A DNA stretch of 64,000 nt from Symsagittifera roscoffensis (taxonomy: Eukaryota; Xenacoelomorpha; Acoela; Convolutidae): positions 34,477,301 to 34,541,300 of the forward strand of contig NC_087066.1 in NCBI RefSeq assembly GCF_963678635.1. Direction: 5' to 3'. This document shows, in pieces, positions 44,380-57,276 of the stretch; within the stretch, counting starts at the first letter, position 1, and each line of letters starts with the position of its first letter. Below the pieces are notes generated by a model, which was given only the letters and a program-made list of their open reading frames with translations, was not told the DNA's origin and did not search any database. The position numbers and the translations under genes are program-made.

Positions 44380-47300
44380 AAAAATTCTAGATTGTTTTGT
44401 GTGTGAAAAAGTTAAACGATCAACCAAGCTAGTTATGCTTAAAATGAAGATTGTTGAAAGTTTTTTTTTAATGGTCTTTTGAATTTATAATTGCGGCAAT
44501 TATGAAGTTGCATTATGAATTTTTGTTTTTCATGACTTTTGATGCCTTACAATTTCTTAAAAATCTGTTAAGACAAACGTTTCTGTTTGTGGTGACGTGC
44601 AGAAATTTGAGTAGTCCCTCGAGAAGGGCGCCTAACTCAAAGTTCCTTCTAACTATTTCTTCATTTCATAAGTCATGACCACTAGCAACTAAAAAACATA
44701 GAAGGGACGAGACATTCTAATATAACTTTAACTTGTTGGTTGGTAGAACGGTCCTGCATTCCAACACGTTTTAAACAGGAGAAAAATACTTAAGTTGAAA
44801 AAAGACGTTTTATCTTAGGTCAAATCCTCATAAAAGATATTAATGAGAACGTAGAAGACTATGCGATGTGGTATGATGCTGTTTATAGCACGTAGTCATT
44901 TGGTTTTTCGCAGATAAAATAAAATTGGGTGTGAATTTCGAATTTCTGTCTTGTGTTATTGTACATTTTTGACGAGATACTTGAAGTTCATTGAGGACTT
45001 TGAGCAAACTATCCGGTAAATAAATGCAAATCAACTGAATGCGATGCACTTTTATTCAAAATGTAAGCAGTGCGCGATATGTTTAAACTTGAAAATTTAA
45101 AAAATTAAGGGTGTTATCGGCTAAAAAAAAACTATTTACGAAAGCCCAAAGAACTTCCGAGCTACAATCATTGTCTTATTTTTCCTAATCGTTGCAACCG
45201 TTATTGGACCAATTTCACAGATCGGTAAGCCCGAGATTAAGAAGTGCAACCTTTCCTGCTAGTGATGAAGGCGTTTCTTCACTGAAGTTAAAGACAACGG
45301 ACAGATCCGGAGTTTTGCTCCAGAACTGTTATCCTAGCATTTTATTGTTTCCTGGAATGGCTTAGGATAATTTAACAACAGCTAATACATTCTCAGAATA
45401 TGAGACCCTAGGAATTAAGGAAAGGCGCAACCCATCACCCATGGAGAGGGTGAATATTTTCTACTGTACAACAACAATGGCTTTTTATCATTGTTTTGTC
45501 TTTATAAGTGTCCGATAATATTTTTGAATTAGATAAAAATCTGGTACCAGAAATTCGAATTCATAAAGTCAAAACCCTCAGTTTTTCTAGATAATTTTTT
45601 CAAAATGAAGCATGAAGCTTAGTTGAAAGTTTTTTTCTTAATTCTTGCGTTTCATGCTGTTTTAACCCTGTATTTGATGTAACGCAAGAGGTGCGAATCT
45701 CCGATTCGCCACTTTAATTTATTTTTTTTTTCGACATTTGAAAGTTTGAAGAAACTTTAATTTCGAAAGGGTTTCAATTTTTTTGTTTTCAATTAAAGTC
45801 TGGTACCACAAATTATCATCGGACTTGCATCAAAAAATCATAACCGAGCCTTTTTAGTCGTGACTCGAATCAAACTGAAAAATTTTACATAAAAAGGTGG
45901 CACATTAACAATTCCTAGTAAATTGTTACCAGAATTTGTCTGCTGAATTGATTCTCAATTAGCTCATTTTACTAAAACTGTCAACTTACCTTCTCCCAAG
46001 TTTTTTTGTTTCAATTCCTTTAATCACACGGCGCCAAAAAAAACGACAAAAACGATCAACAAAAATTTTTGTTTTAAAGTTATAGGACTCTGGTCGGAGC
46101 ATTCTGTGCTACTTGCAAAGTAACCAGCTATCCTTGTCTTTTTATGGTTGTTTCCGTTCAATTATTTTTCGATGGGCAAGTTTTTCAAAAGTTTTTCAAG
46201 GAAATACAAAAGTTTCGACGACCAAATTGTTAAAACTTCGTAGTGTTTTTTTCATAATTTCAATTCAAATCGGTTCGTATTTTTCGCAACTGAAATCGAG
46301 TAGTACAATCTTTTTGTGTTTTCCAAATAGATAGGAAGCCCGTTCCGTCAAGATTTTTTTCTCCATTTTTAAACATGTTATTAATAAATCAAACGGCCAA
46401 TCGGAGCTTCATTTCATTTCTTGAAATCGCTTTTAAGCTCCTAATTTTTATGGGACAAAGTAATGTATCCAAACTTTTAGGAGCTTTCTTTTTTGGAGCA
46501 AAACTTATCGCCCTCATAACATCAAATAGAGTTGTACGACATTTTGTCTTCATCAATACCCTCAGACGCAAAGCGTCTAAATGCGCGAGAGGCAAGTTTT
46601 GCAAAGCAAGGGTAATGTTCTACACGAGAAACTGCTGCACATACCTTAAGAAACTTGAGAAATTTGTTAAAGAATGAGGGAAACCCGAAGTGCTCATTTT
46701 AAATTAAAATAGAATATATTAATTCAGTTAAATCGCTCATTCCAGAAACTATGCTGAATCACGTTTCTCTAAAACCTCTCGGAGCGTTACAAGAATACTC
46801 AATGAGTGTACAGTAAACCAAAGTGTTTTTGTGGAAATGCAATTATTACGTCGTGGAACGGAACACAACCAGGTGACCCTAAAACTTCAGCGCTGTTTGC
46901 TGAACAATACAGACGCTAACAAAAAAGCTTGAATCCAAAACTAACGTTTAATAATTAGATGACAAAAATTGAGACGACGGCCATGAGAAAGTGCACCAAG
47001 ACTCTGAGAACATAGTAAAAATGGAAAAAAGCTATGGTTGAAGCCTAAACATAAACAAAATGTGAGCTTGACAAACAAAAATAGGCAGTACAAGACAATT
47101 ATTGGTCAGTTTCAAAAATTTTATCCAAAATTTTTTTAAGAAATGTAACCATGAGCTCATTTATAGGCAAATCTCTGGAAAACATTCTGGGGGAATTTGA
47201 TGAGCTGGATGCATAACAAGATTATCAAAAAAGCCAAAAAATTGTTTGATTTTATACGCATATTATTATATGTTTGAAAACATAAAAATGCGTCAAACTT

Positions 47301-48037
47301 GGTACAAATTATGTATAACTTGTTGAAAATAAAAAAAACCACATGCCAGAATTAAAAATAGTCTCAAAAGGAAATATTATAACAATTAAAAAACAAAATA
47401 CTTCAAAATCTAAGAAATGTTTAGGAAAATATTTTAAATGACAACGTAATTAATTATGTAGTTAAAATTTCATTTGAGTTGGTCAGAAATTGTAAGAGCG
47501 TTTTTGAAACATGTTTGTCACTTTTCCAGATCTTCAATTGTTCTGTAAATATTGTACAGAACAAATTTTAATCCTGGTGATGAGTAAACGTGTTAAAATG
47601 TTTGAATGATCATTTAAAAACTTTGAAAATAAACCATACTGATGTAAACAAAGGATCAATGCTTACCAGCATAAGTTCACACCGTCAACAACTTAAGATA
47701 ACAATTTTCGAATCAGCAGCTTAGAATCGCAATAGGACTACGCCTTAATTCAAAAGTTAATGGAAAACATAGATGCTTTCACGGAAAAAGTTTAACCGAA
47801 GATTGATGGCTTGGCCTAACTTGTAAGAAAAACCAAGGGAGACTCTCTAGGCGTTCAAGTGTGATTACTTTTATAAAGCAAAGTTTCGCTTCCACTCGAG
47901 TTCCTTCTGTTTTCGAGCCACGACTTCTCCCTAGGACAGATCAGCAGCGACTAGACGGTTTGACGCTCATCCATTGGGCTGTTGGTAGACAGCTCTTGTG
48001 GGTTAAACGGTAGCTGATTTCCGAGCCTCTAGTAGAG
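44380..48037. repeat. Post-module repeat region, tandem copy A
   Basis: Non-coding and AT-rich. 44380-47340 resembles 38051-41480 in order. A 22-nt hairpin (stem GTGCGAATC, loop TCC) followed by a T-run lies at 45691-45712. The open frame at 46375-46677 is not conserved as protein in the related copy at 40.7-41.2 kb, so I do not call it a gene. 47350-48037 shows nothing recognisable. Confidence 0.6.
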
Positions 48038-49068
48038 TAAGAGCATGCGCGTTATATAACGCCCGAACGGCGGCCGTCAGGGCGGAGGATCACAAATCTG
48101 TCAAAAAAGGAGATGTTCTTACTGTAACAGTCGTTCGCTTATGTCACACATGAGGTTAAGAAAATTAAATCCTTTAACCATTGGCTCAAGGGTAAGGGAT
48201 ACTCTATCTTGTGTTTTTGTACCACATTCTGTGGGAGCCAATTTCGTTTGCTTAAAACATGGACCTACAAAATTGTGTTGCAGATTAAAGGCCAAAATAC
48301 CTTCACTCTGGAAATAAAAACGCCCCCATGGCTAGGTCTCTAAATTAGAAAACAGTGGACTTTTGATCCATTTCAGATGGATCAAAATGAAACTTTCTTT
48401 ATCTCAACATAATTGCGTGAAAACACTCCAACAAATTGAATTAACTACTCACATAGTGACTCGTCACTAGAAATGAGTAAATATATAAGTAAAGCAACTC
48501 TAGAAGTTTTAGAGAATATTTAGTTTTGACTCAACCAAATTTGTTATCTGGACCATTGGGCAGCTTCTCTCGTCGACCTGCCCAATCAAAGTTCTCTCTC
48601 GCCCAACGGTAGCATTCTCGTAGGAATTTGCGATGTTCTCTGTCGGGAACCAGACAGTTCAACTCGAATTGATTATTTCCGTATATTTACGAATAGCAAT
48701 TTTTATCTAGCACAACTTTTGATCAACTTTCTCGCACTTATGTCTCGAATCTTCCTATTATATTGACTGCTATTTTCAGTTGCCGCGACAAACTTAAGCA
48801 TGACATGGTTGATTCGTATTTTTCAAAAATTACAGATTCCCCCAAAATCAAGGTCAAATTTCAGGATATAACCCACTGGCACATAGTCGATTTAGAGCAT
48901 GCGCGTCATGTTACCCCAAACGGCGGCGGCCGAGGCGGAAGATCACAAATCTGACAATTAAGGAGATGTTCCTACAGAAGATTTAGAAGTTCAGGGTGCC
49001 GTAGGCCCCAGAACTAAGATTCTTCTAATTAAGCTCTGTGAAACTTGAGCTCGTGTGTTGTTGTTTGT
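48038..49068 (+). promoter_or_regulatory. LINE 5' region with two diverged GC-rich monomers (copy A)
   Basis: Two ~85-bp segments about 860 bp apart share GAGCATGCGCGT, AACGGCGGC, GGCGGA(G/A)GATCACAAATCTG and AAGGAGATGTTC (48041-48125 and 48897-48980). The first holds a perfect 14-bp TATA-containing palindrome (GCGTTATATAACGC, 48049-48062). After the second comes a hairpin (AGAAGATTTAGAAGTTC pairing with GAACTAAGATTCTTCT, 48976-49026) directly before ORF1. Repeated GC-rich monomers ahead of a LINE suggest an internal promoter; this is inference. Confidence 0.5.
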
Positions 49069-49677
49069 AGCCGCCGTCTCTCTCTTATCGTTGAAACCAA
49101 ACAAAATAGCTAAAATGTTGAAACTAAACAAAGTAATCTGCTGGATCAAAAGAAAATTCCTGATGAGATTCAAGAAAAAAAGCAAGCCGTTGTTGCTAAC
49201 GCGCATGACATTACAAGTTTTTCACGTGTCAATCAAGATTTCGGATCAACAGGTCAAAGAGCGCCGCCATCTCACCACTTTGCTAGCAAACGATTGCGTT
49301 TTAAAGTTGTCACTGAAAGCACAAGTAAAGAGTCTTTTCAGAGACAAATGGATGAGAAAAACTAGGTCAAAACCTTGCTTCACTCTCTGGACCTCAAGGT
49401 GCCTGTTGTGAATATCAAAAGGTTGGGACGATATAGCGCTGACAGAAAGAGGGCAATTATTGTTGAATTTAATTGCAACTGGGACGCCAAGTTAGTTCTC
49501 CAATAAAGTATTGCTTTCAAACTCTACAACACATCAGGTTTATTCGTAAGCAAAGACTTGACAGCAGACGAACAAAATCTAGAAAAACAGGCAATGAAAC
49601 AGAGATATGATTTGAAAAAAAGTGGTGTTGACAAATCCACGCTGGAAAATGTTAATTTCCGCCTGCAACGAGATTGA
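49069..49677 (+). pseudogene. CR1-like LINE ORF1, copy A
   Basis: In the frame not opened by the nearby ATG at 49055, the coding texture is VETKQ.., KKIPDEIQEKKQAVVANAHDI (coiled segment), then DLKVPVVNIKRLGRYSADRKRAIIVEF (RNA-binding strand region) and GLFVSKDLTADEQ...RYDLKKSGVDKS. This is the pattern of LINE ORF1 proteins of the CR1/Jockey group (coiled coil followed by an RRM-like domain), which bind LINE RNA. Stops interrupt it at several points. The identical region in copy B is at 57277-57885. Confidence 0.65.
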
Positions 49678-50241
49678 ACAGTTATATCAAACCTTTGACT
49701 AGCTCCAAAAATAATGTTAATAAATGTAAGATCACTCAAAACTGCGTTGAGCGTCTAGCTGCTGATATAATTGCAAATGATATTGATATGAGTTTTGTTA
49801 CTGAAATATGGTGCAATTCAGAAAAGTACACAACAGTACTATCAAAATCGATGGCTACAGTGTTTTGCGGTCTGACAGGACGACAAGAAACTCTAACAAG
49901 CAAATTGGTGGTGGCGTAGTTGTATATTACCGAGATGGATTCATAATATGCCAGTTTTTTCCCTATGGGTGTGAAGATTTTGAAATTCTCTGGTTCTTGT
50001 TCATTCTGAACGACAGATTAAACGTTTCTGGACTGTTGTATCAACCCCCCCCCCCAGATGGTAATAATGAAGTTGACTTATCTTATCATATTTCCAGTGT
50101 TGCTGATTATTCATTCAGATCATTGTCTTGCTCAGGGATTTTTTTATTTCGACATAACATTGTTAAACGGTTTCAAGCAGGTTTTTAAAGCATTTACAAG
50201 AGGACGACCTCAGCTTGACCGAATTCTCACGACATTTCCAC
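49678..50241 (+). pseudogene. LINE endonuclease fragment cut by the tandem duplication, copy A
   Basis: AP-endonuclease-like domain of LINE ORF2. CVERLAADIIANDIDMSFVTEIW carries the catalytic Glu, then GGGVVVYYRDGF, a poly-C frameshift at 50046-50056, and AFTRGRPQLDRILTTF just before the break at 50241. The His-containing end of the domain (DHLPVI in copy B) and the whole RT are missing here because the duplication junction falls within the domain. Confidence 0.75.
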
Positions 50242-52587
50242 GACAAGAAGACAAATTTGGGCAGTAAAGTGAATCCCGAAGTTAGCAATAAGAGTGGAAG
50301 ATGCAGAGGACTTAGGACAAGGTGAAGTAGATCACAAGGCACCACGAAATTCACAACTAAAGTGATTATACCGCAAATCAGTTTGGTCGAGCTGGAATAT
50401 GCCAGTTACAAAACTGAAAGTAGTGACCAAACTCTTTCTGGAGCAACTTGGAAATAAAAATCTTTGGCCAGTGTGGCGGAGTCACTTTGAAAGACTTAAA
50501 CGGTGGAATTGCTGGAACTTTGAATGGATTGTTGGATTGGCTTATAAATGAAGACACACGTGACTGCTCCGTTGATTACGAGCAAGCAGTGTTGCTAAAA
50601 AGCCGTGTTTCCTGAATATCAGCCATAAAAGATACTGCAAGGCAACAAACCAAGCTAGGACTTGCAATGAAAGAACAAGTGACAGTACCTTCCGTACCAA
50701 AATCTGATAGCAGAGGGGAAACTGGGTTGAGATTCTTAGGCAAACTTCTGAGAACAAGCTTGATGGTAGTGTGGGAAACGATGAAGTCATCTCGTTGCCC
50801 AAGTCCTAAGCCTGATTTGATATTGCGAGCAAAAAAACACGTTGAGGGAACCAAGCGCCGATTGCAACCGTTGGGTGACCTTCACAACTTGATTGCTGAA
50901 GCCTCTAGAAGCAATCAACGGAGAATTGCCGAGTTGCCTGGTTGAGGAAAGGAAGGCTGGGTAGAACCTGGTAACTATTTGTCGAAAACCTGCAGCTCAT
51001 GCTGGTGGAACGAAAGGATATGCTGGTGGAACGAAGGCATGGTCACATCTGTAGAGGTCTCGATTGCGTGCAGTTTCTCATAAAGCAAAATAGTCAATTG
51101 TTTATATTGTTAGGAAATGAATCTGGTGACAGCACTGAGATTCTGTAGCATGTATCATTCTATAGAGCCACTATTGTTTCTAGAACGAAGGCATGATCTG
51201 GCAATCAACGTAAATTGGCATGATCTGGCAACCAACTTCTGGCAATTTGTGAGTGTTTTACAAACCAAAAAAGCACTTGGCAAGATGGAGGGAAGCGATC
51301 GAAGAGGAAGTGAACCTCAAGCAGCGCGAAGCGTATTATAGTCCAACTTGTGTTCGAAACCAAATTCATGTGTGGCTCCCCTGTGCACGAGTTGAGAACC
51401 TTTGCACTTTGTGCCAGTGAATAGAAAAGCACGAGGATTTTTAGACGATCAACTCTTCTATGTGCCAAAATATGTGAGACTTCCAAGGATGCCAGAACGA
51501 TCGTACGAGTTACTCTTCAAGATAACTACCGCTGTTCATAAAAGACTTGGAAACCATACTAGGAAAGAAGTTCATTAGATATGCTGGTGGAATCTTCAAT
51601 GACTTTGAAATGCGAAAGAAAAAAGCCAGTGGTTACAATGCAGTAGATGAGATTGACGAGATCCACAATATTATAATTGAACTGAAACCGCTATTTGAAG
51701 CCTCTGGGTTTCGTAATTGGAAACAAATCACGTTGACACACGATGGATTTTCACGCCATTGTTTTTTCTGTTACAAAATTGGTCGAACCTGCGCGTAATG
51801 AACAAGCTCATCGAAACCCCTAACTACAAGGGCAGTTGCAGTTTTGATGAAGATTAGATGGCTGGATGCTCGTGCGAGAGAGAATTTTTGACATGAAGCG
51901 CCGACTAAGGAAAAATTCGCAGAAATGAACTTTCTCAAAGATTTAGATATAAACGAAACAAGATGCGAAATTATGATTAATCCGATAGAAACACACAAAT
52001 ATATGGGTTAGGAATCGTTCAGTCAAGCAAAACCGACTGGATGTACTACTACATCAAAAAAGATATGTGAAAACAGGGCAGGGTGTACAGCTCATTCCAG
52101 CAAGACAAGGATAGGAAATTTTCAAGCGAGCTTTCGCAACCCATCGGAATGCGGAGACAATGTTCGAGAAGTGAAGTTTAAGAGCAATTGACTGAGGCGG
52201 AAGAAAAAATGAAGAATTGTAAGAGGAATATTTGGATAGAAAAACGAGATTGTGCCTTCGTAACAGCTTCTGTAGAGACAGAGTGTCCACCATGAATCCC
52301 CTGTCCTGTTGTATACAGAGGATTGAGGAGGAAAATTGCTAGAAGAATACTTCCGACAGTGTTCGAATGGCCTCTGACGTGCTGCAGGACACCAAGACCG
52401 AGAGTGCCGAGTTGATTTCAGATTAAGAAGGCATGCCGTAATAATAACAGCGGAGTATCAAAAAGCAAAGCAATTTAGAAGATTTTAGAGGTGTTCTAGT
52501 AAAAGAATGCTAATCGAAGAAGAGCAAAACAAACGATGTAGAGAAACTGCAAAACCAAGAAAAAAGGGAGAAAAATTCTAGTTTGTT
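50242..52587 (+). pseudogene. Old decayed copy of the downstream module, fragment 2 (tandem copy B)
   Basis: Duplicate of 42009-44379. It begins inside the basic protein (...NLGSKVNPE) and keeps the same patches: YASYKTESSDQTLSGA (~50400), GETGLRFLGKLLRTSLMVVWE (~50715) and the DEIDEIHNIIIELKPL region (~51650). The 45-bp repeat of copy A is single here (50881-50925). A one-base difference at ~51992 alters the frame relative to copy A. Confidence 0.6.
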
Positions 52588-55500
52588 TTGTGTGTGAAAA
52601 AGTTAAACGATCAACCAAGCTAGTTATGCTTAAAATGAAGATTGTTGAAAGTTTTTTTTTAATGGTCTTTTGAATTTATAATTGCGGCAATTATGAAGTT
52701 GCATTATGAATTTTTGTTTTTCATGACTTTTGATGCCTTACAATTTCTTAAAAATCTGTTAAGACAAACGTTTTTGTTTGTGGTGACGTGCAGAAATTTG
52801 AGTAGTCCCTCGAGAAGGGCGCCTAACTCAAAGTTCCTTCTAACTATTTCTTCATTTCATAAGTCATGACCACTAGCAACTAAAAAACATAGAAGGGACG
52901 AGACATTCTAAAATAACTTTAACTTGTTGGTTGGTAGAACGGTCCTGCATTCCAACACGTTTTAAACAGGAGAAAAATACTTAAGTTGAAAAAAGACGTT
53001 TTATCTTAGGTCAAATCCTCATAAAAGATATTAATGAGAACGTAGAAGACTATGCGATGTGGTATGATGCTGTTTATAGCACGTAGTCATTTGGTTTTTC
53101 GCAGATAAAATAAAATTGGGTGTGAATTTCGAATTTCTGTCTTATGTTATTGTACATTTTTGACGAGATACTTGAAGTTCATTGAGGACTTTGAGCAAAC
53201 TATCCGGTAAATAAATGCAAATCAACTGAATGCGATGCACTTTTATTCAAAATGTAAGCAGTGCGCGATATGTTTAAACTTGAAAATTTAAAAAATTAAG
53301 GATGTTATCGGCTAAAAAAAAACTATTTACGAAAGCCCAAAGAACTTCCGAGCTACAATCATTGTCTTATTTTTCCTAATCGTTGCAACCGTTATTGGAC
53401 CAATTTCACAGATCGGTAAGCCCGAGATTAGGAAGTGCAACCTTTCCTGCTAGTGATGAAGGCGTTTCTTCACTGAAGTTAAAGACAACGGACAGATCCG
53501 GAGTTTTGCTCCAGAACTGTTATCCTAGCATTTTATTGTTTCCTGGAATGGCTTAGGATAATTTAACAACAGCTAATACATTCTCAGAATATGAGACCCT
53601 AGGAATTAAGGAAAGGCGCAACCCATCACCCATGGAGAGGGTGAATATTTTCTACTGTACAACAACAATGGCTTTTTATCATTGTTTTGTCTTTATAAGT
53701 GTCCGATAATATTTTTGAATTAGATAAAAATCTGGTACCAGAAATTCGAATTCATAAAGTCAAAACCCTCAGTTTTTCTAGATAATTTTTTCAAAATGAA
53801 GCATGAAGCTTAGTTGAAAGTTTTTTTCTTAGTTCTTGCGTTTCATGCTGTTTTAACCCTGTATTTGATGTAACGCAAGAGGTGCGAATCTCCGATTCGC
53901 CACTTTAATTTAGTTTTTTTTTTTTCGACATTTGAAAGTTTGAAGAAACTTTAATTTCGAAAGGGTTTCAATTTTTTTGTTTTCAATTAAAGTCTGGTAC
54001 CACAAATTATCATCGGACTTGCATCAAAAAATCATAACCGAGCCTTTTTAGTCGTGACTCGAATCAAACTGAAAAATTTTACATAAAAAGGTGGCACATT
54101 AACAATTCCTAGTAAATTGTTACCAGAATTTGTCTGCAGAATTGATTCTCAATTAGCTCATTTTACTAAAACTGTCAACTTACCTTCTCCCAAGTTTTTT
54201 TGTTTCAATTCCTTTAATCACACGGCGCCAAAAAAAACGACAAAAACGATCAACAAAAATTTTTGTTTTAAAGTTATAGGACTCTGGTTGGAGCATTCTG
54301 TGCTACTTGCAAAGTAACCAGCTATCCTTGTCTTTTTATGGTTGTTTCCGTTCAATTATTTTTCGATGGGCAAGTTTTTCAAAAGTTTTTCAAGGAAATA
54401 CAAAAGTTTCGACGACCAAATTGTTAAAACTTCGTAGTGTTTTTTTCATAATTTCAATTCAAATCGGTTCGTATTTTTCGCAACTGAAATCGAGTAGTAC
54501 AATCTTTTTGTGTTTTCCAAATGGATAGGAAGCCCGTTCCGTCAAGATTTTTTTCTCCATTTTTAAACATGTTATTAATAAATCAAACGGCCAATCGGAG
54601 CTTCATTTCATTTCTTGAAATCGCTTTTAAGCTCCTAATTTTTATGGGACAAAGTAATGTATCCAAACTTTTAGGAGCTTTCTTTTTTGGAGCAAAACTT
54701 ATCGCCCTCATAACATCAAATAGAGTTGTACGACATTTTGTCTTCATCAATACCCTCAGACGCAAAGCGTCTAAATGCGCGAGAGGCAAGTTTCGCAAAG
54801 CAAGGGTAATGTTCTACACGAGAAACTGCTGCACATACCTTAAGAAACTTGAGAAATTTGTTAAAGAATGAGGGAAACCCGAAGTGCTCATTTTAAATTA
54901 AAATAGAATATATTAATTCAGTTAAATCGCTCATTCCAGAAACTATGCTGAATCACGTTTCTCTAAAACCTCTCGGAGCGTTACAAGAATACTCAATGAG
55001 TGTACAGTAAACCAAAGTGTTTTTGTGGAAATGCAATTATTACGTCGTGGAACGGAACACAACCAGGTGACCCTAAAGCTTCAGCGCTGTTTGCTGAACA
55101 ATACAGACGCTAACAAAAAAGCTTGAATCCAAAACTAACGTTTAATAATTAGATGACAAAAATTGAGACGACGGCCATGAGAAAGTGCACCAAGACTCTG
55201 AGAACATAGTAAAAATGGAAAAAAGCTATGGTTGAAGCCTAAACATAAACAAAATGTGAGCTTGACAAACAAAAATAGGCAGTACAAGACAATTATTGGT
55301 CAGTTTCAAAAATTTTATCCAAAATGTTTTTAAGAAATCCGGAGATGAGCTTGTAACCATGAGCTCATTTGAAGGCAAATCTCTGGAAAACATTCTGGGG
55401 GAATTTGATGAGCTGGATGCATAACAAGATTATCAAAAAAGCCAAAAAATTGTTTGATTTTATTCGCATATTATTATATGTTTGAAAACATAAAAATGCG

Positions 55501-56245
55501 TCAAACTTGGTACAAATTATGTATAACTTGTTGAAAATAAAAAAAAACACATGCCAGAATTAAAAATAGTCTCAAAAGGAAATATTATAACAATTAAAAA
55601 AGAAAATACTTCAAAATCTAAGAAATGTTTAGGAAAAAATTTTAAATGACAACGTAATTAATTATGTAGTTAAAATTTCATTTGAGTTGGTCAGAAAATG
55701 TAAGAGCGTTTTTGAAACATGTTTGTCACTTTTCCAGATCTTCAATTGTTCTGTAAATATTGTACAGAACAAATTTTAATCCTGGTGATGAGTAAACGTG
55801 TTAAAATGTTTGAATGATCATTTAAAAACTTTGAAAATAAACCATACTGATGTAAACAAAGGATCAATGCTTACCAGCATAAGTTCACACCGTCAACAAC
55901 TTAAGATAACAATTTTCGAATCAGCAGCTTAGAATCGCAATAGGACTACGCCTTAATTCAAAAGTTAATGGAAAACATAGATGCTTTCACGGAAAAAGTT
56001 TAACCGAAGATTGATGGCTTGGCCTAACTTGTAAGAAAAACCAAGGGAGACTCTCTAGGCGTTCAAGTGTGATTACTTTTATAAAGCAAAGTTTCGCTTC
56101 CACTCGAGTTCCTTCTGTTTTCGAGCCACGACTTCTCCCTAGGACAGATCAGCAGCGACTAGACGGTTTGACGCTCATCCATTGGGCTGTTGGTAGACAG
56201 CTCTTGTGGGTTAAACGGTAGCTGATTTCCGAGCCTCTAGTAGAG
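52588..56245. repeat. Post-module repeat region, tandem copy B
   Basis: Duplicate of 44380-48037 with few differences (for example a longer T/A run near 53915 and a CCGGAGATGAGCTTG insertion near 55338). The 22-nt GTGCGAATC hairpin is conserved at 53882-53903. No gene seen. Confidence 0.65.
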
Positions 56246-57276
56246 TAAGAGCATGCGCGTTATATAACGCCCGAACGGCGGCGGTCAGGGCGGAGGATCA
56301 CAAATCTGTCAAAAAAGGAGATGTTCTTACTGTAACAGTCGTTCGCTTATGTCACACATGAGGTTAAGAAAATTAAATCCTTTAACCATTGGCTCAAGGG
56401 TAAGGGATACTCTATCTTGTGTTTTTGTACCACATTCTGTGGGAGCCAATTTCGTTTGCTTAAAACATGGACCTACAAAATTGTGGTGCAGATTAAAGGC
56501 CAAAATACCTTCACTCTGGAAATAAAAACGCCCCCATGGCTAGGTCTCTAAATTAGAAAACAGTGGACCTTTGATCCATTTCAGATGGATCAAAATGAAA
56601 CTTTCTTTATCTCAACATAATTGCGTGAAAACACTCCAACAAATTGAATTAACTACTCACATAGTGACTCGTCACTAGAAATGAGTAAATATATAAGTAA
56701 AGCAACTCTAGAAGTTTTAGAGAATATTTAGTTTTGACTCAACCAAATTTGTTATCTGGACCATTGGGCAGCTTCTCTCGTCGACCTGCCCAATCAAGGT
56801 TCTCTCTCGCCCAACGGTAGCATTCTCGTAGGAATTTGCGATGTTCTCTGTCGGGAACCAGACAGTTCAACTCGAATTGATTATTTCCGTATATTTACGA
56901 ATAGCAATTTTTATCTAGCACAACTTTTGATCAACTTTCTCGCACTTATGTCTCGAATCTTCCTATTTTATTGACTGCTATTTTCAGTTGCCGCGACAAA
57001 CTTAAGCATGACATGGTTGATTCGTATTTTTCAAAAATTACAGATTCCCCAAAAATCAAGGTCAAATTTCAGGATATAACCCACTGGCACATAGTCGATT
57101 TAGAGCATGCGCGTCATGTTACCCCAAACGGCGGCGGCCGAGGCGGAAGATCACAAATCTGACAATTAAGGAGATGTTCCTACAGAAGATTTAGAAGTTC
57201 AGGGTGCCGTAGGCCCCAGAACTAAGATTCTTCTAATTAAGCTCTGTGAAACTTGAGCTCGTGTGTTGTTGTTTGT
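56246..57276 (+). promoter_or_regulatory. LINE 5' region with two GC-rich monomers (copy B)
   Basis: Duplicate of 48038-49068. Monomers are at 56249-56333 and 57105-57188, the 14-bp palindrome GCGTTATATAACGC at 56257-56270, and the hairpin at 57184-57234. It lies directly upstream of the more complete LINE. Confidence 0.5.

Noticed and set aside
45660-45725. Possible tRNA 3' half ending in a hairpin
   Set aside because: The stem-loop has a 3-nt loop and no cloverleaf or A/B box could be assembled around it.
46375-46677. 100-codon frame with Cys and basic residues (also at 54521-54871)
   Set aside because: The related older copy at 40.7-41.2 kb does not keep it as a protein, and its identity in the two recent duplicates is explained by the duplication itself.
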